NCBI GenBank assembly: GCA_012516125.1
Contig: JAAYXB010000078.1
Span: 1-41,046 of the forward strand
Reading direction: 5' to 3'
DNA: 41,046 nt
Origin: Bacillota bacterium
GTDB taxonomy: Bacteria > Bacillota > SHA-98 > UBA4971
In this document: in pieces, positions 36,487 through 41,046 of the stretch
How positions within the stretch are numbered: position 1 is the stretch's first letter
Layout: every line of letters begins with the position of its first letter
Made by a program: the position numbers and the translations under genes
The notes under the pieces: model-generated
Databases searched by the model: none
Told to the model about the DNA's origin: nothing
What the model saw: the letters and a program-made list of their open reading frames with translations, nothing else

Positions 36487-36911
36487 GGGATCGCCTCCAT
36501 GTATGCAGGTTGTTGTAGAGGGTGGGATACGTTGCCTGTGCGACCATTGTTCGACATCAGCGATGGAAATTCGCCGCAAGTTGCCGATTTCCTCCCAAAG
36601 ACCCTGCTCCGGGCGGCAGGGCATCTCTGACACCCTCTGCCGGGCGCGAATCTTCTCAAGGCGCGGGTTTGCACCAGCGCGCAGTCGGCTGCGGTGTACC
36701 CGCTTCAGCGTTGCCCAGGACCGCATGAAGCAGCAAGCTGGCTTGCACGTCCAATGCCCGGCCATCACGGTCACCCCTGAGAGTAGAGGGTATTGGAACA
36801 TCTCAAACAGAGTGATAGCTGCTCCCCTGCGTCCCTGTATCCCTGCCTCCCTGCTGGCTTGGGTCATTACCAGGAGGTGTTGTCTACTGGTAACCGTCGT
36901 GACGGTTGCCA
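36487..36911. promoter_or_regulatory. Divergent intergenic region with operator-like inverted repeats
   Basis: A region of about 650 bp without a gene separates the chemoreceptor from the diguanylate cyclase. At 36867-36893 TTACCAG-13-CTGGTAA is an inverted repeat; directly adjoining, GGTAACCGTC and GACGGTTGCC (36889-36910) form a 10-bp dyad with one mismatch, ending 2 bp before the -35 of the GGDEF gene. These look like sites for a dimeric regulator. I looked for c-di-GMP aptamer blocks on both strands and did not find a convincing set. Confidence 0.5.
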
Positions 36912-36940
36912 TTGCTTTCCTCCAGACACTATGGTACAAT
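36912..36940 (+). promoter_or_regulatory. Promoter of the diguanylate cyclase gene
   Basis: TTGCTT (36912-36917), 17 nt, TACAAT (36935-36940) with an upstream TGg. It has the same extended form as the tilS and ftsH promoters. A leader of about 190 nt follows. Confidence 0.65.
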
Positions 36941-37141
36941 CAATCTAAACATCTGGGGGAGCCAGGCATACTTCCGGTGTTGTCTTTACAAGCATATAGA
37001 AACGAAAGTGCGATCAGGCGCCTCTGAACGAGGCAGCTCATTCACGCACCAGTCTAAGTGCTGCCACCGGGTGGATTGGCGTGGATGTTTTCGCAGGCGC
37101 AAGCAGGCTCCCCGGAGTTACGGCAAGGCGAGGTCAGAAAT

Positions 37142-38290
37142 GTGACCCGGGAAAGACTTGAGCCAGAAGGCATTCTTACGGAGCGCGACACGCAGGTCAT
37201 CGACAGGCTCTGGATGTCGGCAGTCATTGTGTGCATAGTGCTGGGCGCTGCGTTTTTCGATGAGATCGACTGGAAACCCGGCTCCCTTCCTGTCGCGCTC
37301 GCGCTGAGCGGCCTTGCTTACGGTTGGATCAGGCACGCCCTCGCCACCACTGCACGGGGGAACAGGGTTTGGCTGAGCCTGCTCCTCACCGGCGCCGATA
37401 TCGTGGCAGTCGTAACGGTGGTATACGTATCAGGCGGGCCTGCAAGCCCTTTCTGGCCCATGTTTGCGTTGCCGATACTCGCGGCCACGCTGAGGTTCGG
37501 GCTCAAGGTCGGACTTGGGGCAACTTGCGCGGCGTGCGGCCTTTCTCTTGCCGTCCTGGCGACGGGGAGGTTCGCAGACGGACTAACAGGGCTGAACCTC
37601 TTCAGGTTCATGTTCATGATCGCCATGTTCCTGCTTTTTAGCTTCTTCTTGGGCACTCTGATGGAAGAGGAAAAGAAGCTGAGGCAGGAGATCCTTGCCC
37701 TTTCGAGGACTGACCCTCTGACGGGGATCTACAACCATCGCTACCTGCTCGAAGTCCTTCGGAATGAGCTCAAGAGGGCCGGCCGGTATGACGAGCCGCT
37801 GGCGGTCGGCATGATAGACCTCGACCTCTTCAAGAGCGTGAATGATACTTTCGGGCACCTTGCGGGCGACAAGATCCTCACTCAGCTTGTGGATACGCTG
37901 AAAAGGATATTCCGGACCACCGATTGCCTAGCCCGGTACGGCGGCGACGAAATAGCCGTCGTGATGCCAAAGACCGGGCAGCACGAGGCTCGCGCTGCGC
38001 TTGAAAGGGCCAGGGACGCGGTTGCGAGGGCCAGCTTTTCGGGGCCGAACGGCCAGAGCCTGCGGATCACGATAAGCGCCGGGGTTGCCGTCTTCCCCGA
38101 TCACGGCGAGGATGCCCTAACCCTCCTCGACAGGGCGGACCGAGCTATGTACGCCGCGAAGAACTCCGGCGGCAACCGCGTGCAGCTCTACGATCCATCT
38201 CTTGCGGAAATGGCCCTCGAAGCAGCCTCGATTCTACACTTGCGCTTGCAGCAGCTTTCCACGGCACAGAAGGATTTCAGCGCGACTTGA
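37142..38290 (+). CDS. Membrane-bound diguanylate cyclase (GGDEF)
   Basis: 382 residues. About five membrane segments (roughly 20-175) lead through a short charged helix (EEEKKLRQEILALSRTDPLTGIYNHRYL) to a GGDEF domain. The A-site reads RYGGDEIAVV; GGDEI replaces GGDEF, a change in a position usually tolerated, with the catalytic Glu kept. IDLDLFKSVNDTFGH, GD-K and the C-terminal YAAKNSGGNRV are standard. No RxxD inhibitory site is obvious ahead of the motif. It makes c-di-GMP from GTP. GTG 37142 follows GCGAGG with 8-nt spacing; ATG 37085 and GTG 37058 are alternatives with weaker sites. Divergent from the chemoreceptor, which suggests shared control of motility. Confidence 0.88.
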   Translation: MTRERLEPEGILTERDTQVIDRLWMSAVIVCIVLGAAFFDEIDWKPGSLPVALALSGLAYGWIRHALATTARGNRVWLSLLLTGADIVAVVTVVYVSGGPASPFWPMFALPILAATLRFGLKVGLGATCAACGLSLAVLATGRFADGLTGLNLFRFMFMIAMFLLFSFFLGTLMEEEKKLRQEILALSRTDPLTGIYNHRYLLEVLRNELKRAGRYDEPLAVGMIDLDLFKSVNDTFGHLAGDKILTQLVDTLKRIFRTTDCLARYGGDEIAVVMPKTGQHEARAALERARDAVARASFSGPNGQSLRITISAGVAVFPDHGEDALTLLDRADRAMYAAKNSGGNRVQLYDPSLAEMALEAASILHLRLQQLSTAQKDFSAT

Positions 38291-38332
38291 AGAAATTGTG
38301 TAGTAAAAATGAGAAGAAGGAGGGACGGTGCC

Positions 38333-38815
38333 TTGGAGAAGGTCCTGCTAGTGGAGCACGAGAAGTGCACAGCGTGTCGTATCTGTGAGCTTGTGTGTTC
38401 GGCTAGACATGCAGGGTCGTTCAACCCCGCGAAAGCGCGGATCACCGTGGCGACGTTTCTCGAGGACAACTTCTTCTTTCCGCTGACATGCCAGCATTGC
38501 GAGGAACCTCTCTGTGAGGACGTTTGCCCCACCGGTGCCATATCGCGGCACCCGGAAACGGCAGCAGTGGTGATCGACGATGCGAAGTGCATAGGGTGCA
38601 GAATGTGCCAGGCTGCGTGCCCCTTTGGGGCGATCGCTTACTCCCCGTCGGAGGATAAGATGGTAAAGTGTGATCTATGTGGCGGCGAGCCGGAGTGCGT
38701 GTTGTTCTGCCCGTGGGACGCGATCAAGTATGTGAAGGCTGACGACGCCTCGTTGCGCAAACGCAAAGCCGTGGGCGAGAAGCTGAAGAAGGCCCTGCAG
38801 GAGGTGAAACTGTGA
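38333..38815 (+). CDS. Polyferredoxin with four [4Fe-4S] sites (AOR partner)
   Basis: 160 residues. Sixteen cysteines fall into four groups: [37 protein letters not shown] and [15 protein letters not shown]. This is the HycB/AorA-like electron-transfer fold that accompanies oxidoreductases. TTG 38333 has AAGGAGGG with 8-nt spacing and is preferred to ATG 38309. The stop overlaps or abuts the AOR start, so the two are co-translated and very probably form a complex, moving electrons between the tungsten enzyme and the cell's ferredoxin pool. Confidence 0.9.
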   Translation: MEKVLLVEHEKCTACRICELVCSARHAGSFNPAKARITVATFLEDNFFFPLTCQHCEEPLCEDVCPTGAISRHPETAAVVIDDAKCIGCRMCQAACPFGAIAYSPSEDKMVKCDLCGGEPECVLFCPWDAIKYVKADDASLRKRKAVGEKLKKALQEVKL

Positions 38816-40620
38816 TGTACGGGTGGACGGGAAAGATCCTTCGGGTTAACCTCAGCGCGAGGTCCGTATCCGTGGAGGACCTGTGCCCTGAGATCGCCGA
38901 GAACTACCTTGGGGCGAGAGGCCTCGGCACAAAGATCCTCTATGACGAGCTCAAGCCCGGTGTGGACCCGCTCGGCCCGGACAACAAGATCATCTTCGCT
39001 ACAGGCCCTCTCACCGGCACCGCAGCCACCTCCGCCGGGCGCTACAACGTCGTCACGAAGTCGCCGCTCACAGGGTTTATTGCCGCGTCGAACTCCGGCG
39101 GGTATTTCCCTGCGGAGCTGAAGTATGCCGGTTTTGACGCCATCATCGTGGAAGGCGCCGCCGACGAGCCAGTATACATCTGGGTACACAACGGCAAAGC
39201 CGAGCTCCGCTCCGCAAAACATGTTTGGGGCAAGAACACGGCGGAGACAACGGATATCCTTGTCGCGGAGACTGACCCTGACGCCAAAGTCGCGTGCATC
39301 GGGCCCGCCGGCGAGAAACTCGTGCTCTTCGCGTGCGTGGTGAACGACAAAGGCCGAGCCGCCGGGCGCTCGGGGGTTGGCGCGGTCATGGGTTCGAAGA
39401 ACCTGAAGGCCATCGCGGTGAGAGGCACGGGAGATGTGAAGGTGGCCGACCCGGCGAAGTTCAGGGAGGCTGTGCTCGCGGCCTTCAAGAAGATTAAAGA
39501 GTCTCCGGTCACGTCGCAGGGCCTTCCCACGTACGGGACGGCAGTCCTCGTGAACGTTATCAACCAGCATGGGGCGTTCCCGACGCGCAACTTCCAAACG
39601 GGCGTGTTCGAGGGTGCCGAAAAGATATCAGGTGAGACACTGGCCGCCACGCTTCTCGTGAGAAAGCGCGCGTGCTTCGGATGCCCCATAGCATGCGGGC
39701 GGCCCAGCGTCGTGAAGAGCGGGAAATACAAGGGAGAGGGCGAAGGCCCTGAATATGAGACCATCTGGGCGCTTGGGGCAGCATGCGGCGTCGACAACCT
39801 CGAGGCGGTGACCAAGGCCAACTACCTCTGTAACGAGCTCGGCCTTGACCCGATAAGCATGGGCTCGACGATCGCATGTGCCATGGAGCTATACGAAAAA
39901 GGTTATCTCCCGAAGAGCGCGACCGACATCCCACTCAGGTTCGGCGACGCTGATGCCGTGGTTGAGGCCACGCGCAAGACGGGATATCGGGAGGGCGTCG
40001 GTGACCTGCTTGCGAAGGGGTCATATCGTCTTGCGGCAGAGTTCGGCCATCCGGAGCTTTCGATGAGCGCGAAGAAGCAGGAGTATCCGGCGTACGACCC
40101 GCGCGGTGTGAAAGGTATCGGGCTGAACTACGCCACATCGAACAGGGGCGGCTGCCACGTGAGAGGCTACACCATTTCGCCCGAGGTCCTCGGTGTTCCG
40201 GAGAAGATAGATCCACTGTCCAAGGATGGGAAAGCCGCCTGGGTCAAAGCGTTCCAGGACGTGACCGCCCTAGTGGACTCGGTCGGGATGTGCCTCTTTA
40301 CCACGTTCGCGCTGGGCGCGCCGGATGTGGCGAGCATGCTTGAGTCCGCGACAGGTATCCCATTCCCCGCGGAGAAAGCGGTGTTGGCGGGCGAGCGTAT
40401 CTGGAACCTAGAGCGCCTCTTCAACCTGAGAGAAGGGCTCACAAAGGCGGACGATGCTCTGGCTCCAAGGCTGCTCACCGAGCCCATGCCGGAGGGGCCT
40501 GCCGCCGGACAGGTGGTGGAGCTTGCCGACATGCTGGCTGATTACTATGCTGCCAGAGGGTGGAGCGAAAACGGCAAGCCTTCGGCAGAGACGCTAGAGC
40601 GACTCGGGCTTGCCGTTTAA
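38815..40620 (+). CDS. Aldehyde ferredoxin oxidoreductase family protein (tungsten enzyme)
   Basis: About 601 residues. [21 protein letters not shown] and [16 protein letters not shown] form the AOR N-terminal domain; [27 protein letters not shown] and [20 protein letters not shown] bind the bis-tungstopterin. CFGCPIAC (from about residue 287) plus a late Cys in VGMCLFTTF give the four ligands of the [4Fe-4S] cluster. The family oxidises aldehydes to acids or reduces acids; the substrate is not predictable. ATG 38815 is 10 nt after AGGAGG, GTG 38812 is 7 nt after it. The TAA stop is the first codon of the terminal repeat. Anaerobic metabolism is implied. Confidence 0.93.
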   Translation: MYGWTGKILRVNLSARSVSVEDLCPEIAENYLGARGLGTKILYDELKPGVDPLGPDNKIIFATGPLTGTAATSAGRYNVVTKSPLTGFIAASNSGGYFPAELKYAGFDAIIVEGAADEPVYIWVHNGKAELRSAKHVWGKNTAETTDILVAETDPDAKVACIGPAGEKLVLFACVVNDKGRAAGRSGVGAVMGSKNLKAIAVRGTGDVKVADPAKFREAVLAAFKKIKESPVTSQGLPTYGTAVLVNVINQHGAFPTRNFQTGVFEGAEKISGETLAATLLVRKRACFGCPIACGRPSVVKSGKYKGEGEGPEYETIWALGAACGVDNLEAVTKANYLCNELGLDPISMGSTIACAMELYEKGYLPKSATDIPLRFGDADAVVEATRKTGYREGVGDLLAKGSYRLAAEFGHPELSMSAKKQEYPAYDPRGVKGIGLNYATSNRGGCHVRGYTISPEVLGVPEKIDPLSKDGKAAWVKAFQDVTALVDSVGMCLFTTFALGAPDVASMLESATGIPFPAEKAVLAGERIWNLERLFNLREGLTKADDALAPRLLTEPMPEGPAAGQVVELADMLADYYAARGWSENGKPSAETLERLGLAV

Positions 40621-40826
40621 GTGTGGTGTCACAATCACTTCTACTCTGGCAGAGTCTGGGTTACTCGCGGTTGCCGGTGCTCCGCTCCGGGGACGGCGCC
40701 CCGCTTGGAGCGCCTTGGCGAAATCCCTCCCGTAGGCAAATGGCGGAGTTTCGCCACCCCGCCGCGTCAGCCCCGGCAACCTGAAACCCCCTGTAAAACT
40801 GGTGCGGAGTTCTGCATCCACACTTA
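40618..40826 (+). repeat. TAAGTG-family element, copy 5L (209 bp, complete)
   Basis: TAAGTGTGG at 40618 and CCACACTTA ending 40826 are terminal inverted repeats. Inside are the family blocks GGTTGCCGG...CCGGCAACC, CGGGGACGGCGCCCC and TTCGCCACCCC. TA at each end is what a TA-target transposon (IS630/Tc1-type MITE) would leave. The first three bases are the AOR stop codon. Short open frames inside show no family features and are not annotated. Confidence 0.75.
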
Positions 40827-40842
40827 GCCCGCGTCCGCGGGC

Positions 40843-41046
40843 TAAGTGTGGATTCAGAACTCCGCACCAGTTTTACAGGGGGTTTCAGGTTGCCGGTGCT
40901 TACGCGGCGGGGTGTCGAAACTCCGCCATTTGCCTACGGGAGGGATTTCGCCAAGGCGCTCCAAGCGGGGCGCCGTCCCCGGAGCGGAGCACCGGCAACC
41001 GCGAGTAACCCAGACTCTGCCAGAGTAGAAGTGATTGTGACACCCC
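40843..41046 (-). repeat. TAAGTG-family element, copy 5R (inverted, cut by window edge)
   Basis: The mirror copy of 5L, 16 bp away across GCCCGCGTCCGCGGGC. Positions 40836-41044 pair with 40833-40625 with only four mismatches, making a 420-bp palindrome. It ends GACACCCC at the window edge, like copy 1 at the other edge. Confidence 0.75.

Noticed and set aside
34564-36939. 791-residue version of the chemoreceptor
   Set aside because: The extra 151 residues have no SD site and no membrane or sensor features; GTG 36486 has GGAGG at good spacing.
36487-37141. c-di-GMP riboswitch ahead of the chemoreceptor or GGDEF gene
   Set aside because: Searched both strands for the conserved GEMM blocks; only scattered partial matches, no aptamer order.
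40560-41028. Several 60-75-residue frames in the terminal repeats
   Set aside because: They mirror each other across the palindrome, have no start signals and code for repeat sequence.

Overview
The window looks like a high-GC, endospore-forming, probably anaerobic member of the Bacillota (Clostridia- or Limnochordia-like). Reasons: a full-length spoIIE beside tilS and ftsH (the conserved sporulation-locus order, although hpt is missing between tilS and ftsH), AddAB instead of RecBCD, ThiT under a TPP riboswitch, a YknWXYZ-like export cluster, and a tungsten-type aldehyde ferredoxin oxidoreductase with its own polyferredoxin. Starts are often TTG or GTG behind strong Shine-Dalgarno (SD) sequences. 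The clear promoters share an extended TGnTAYAAT -10 box. I saw no rRNA, tRNA, CRISPR array or autonomous transposase gene. Both window edges lie inside copies of one dispersed repeat family, as expected if assembly broke there.

Layout. 1-4.2 kb (minus strand): a coupled three-gene operon with 4-nt overlaps, coding for a radical SAM/SPASM enzyme, a membrane protein with ten cysteines in a Cys-Ala repeat fused to a TPM domain, and LemA. 4.5-12.3 kb: addB-addA, the recombination helicase-nuclease, both with low-complexity inserts. 12.3-14.4 kb: a Myb/SANT-like coiled-coil protein (minus), then about 1.2 kb without an intact gene, holding a cluster of CAGTATG operator-like sites, a beheaded nucleotidyltransferase, and an array of at least fourteen 17-bp imperfect dyads spaced mostly 32 bp and sometimes 41 bp. 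14.4-15.3 kb: thiT with TPP riboswitch (minus). 15.3-17 kb: a D-2-hydroxyacid dehydrogenase facing gmk. 17.1-21.3 kb: OadG-type subunit, biotin carrier, carboxyltransferase, adenine deaminase. 21.4-25.8 kb: YIP1-family protein divergent from a MacAB/YknXYZ-type efflux set. 25.9-34.4 kb: spoIIE, tilS, ftsH, hutU. 34.5-38.3 kb: a chemoreceptor divergent from a diguanylate cyclase. 38.3-40.6 kb: polyferredoxin and AOR. 40.6 kb to the end: a near-perfect giant palindrome built from two inverted copies of the repeat.

The two things most worth following up are (1) the radical SAM/Cys-Ala repeat/LemA operon, whose membrane topology would place the cysteine tract in the cytosol, where the neighbouring enzyme could modify it, and (2) the helically phased dyad array near a coiled-coil putative DNA-binding protein. 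A third is the TAAGTG...CACTTA family of short inverted-repeat elements, three of which supply the stop codon of the gene before them.
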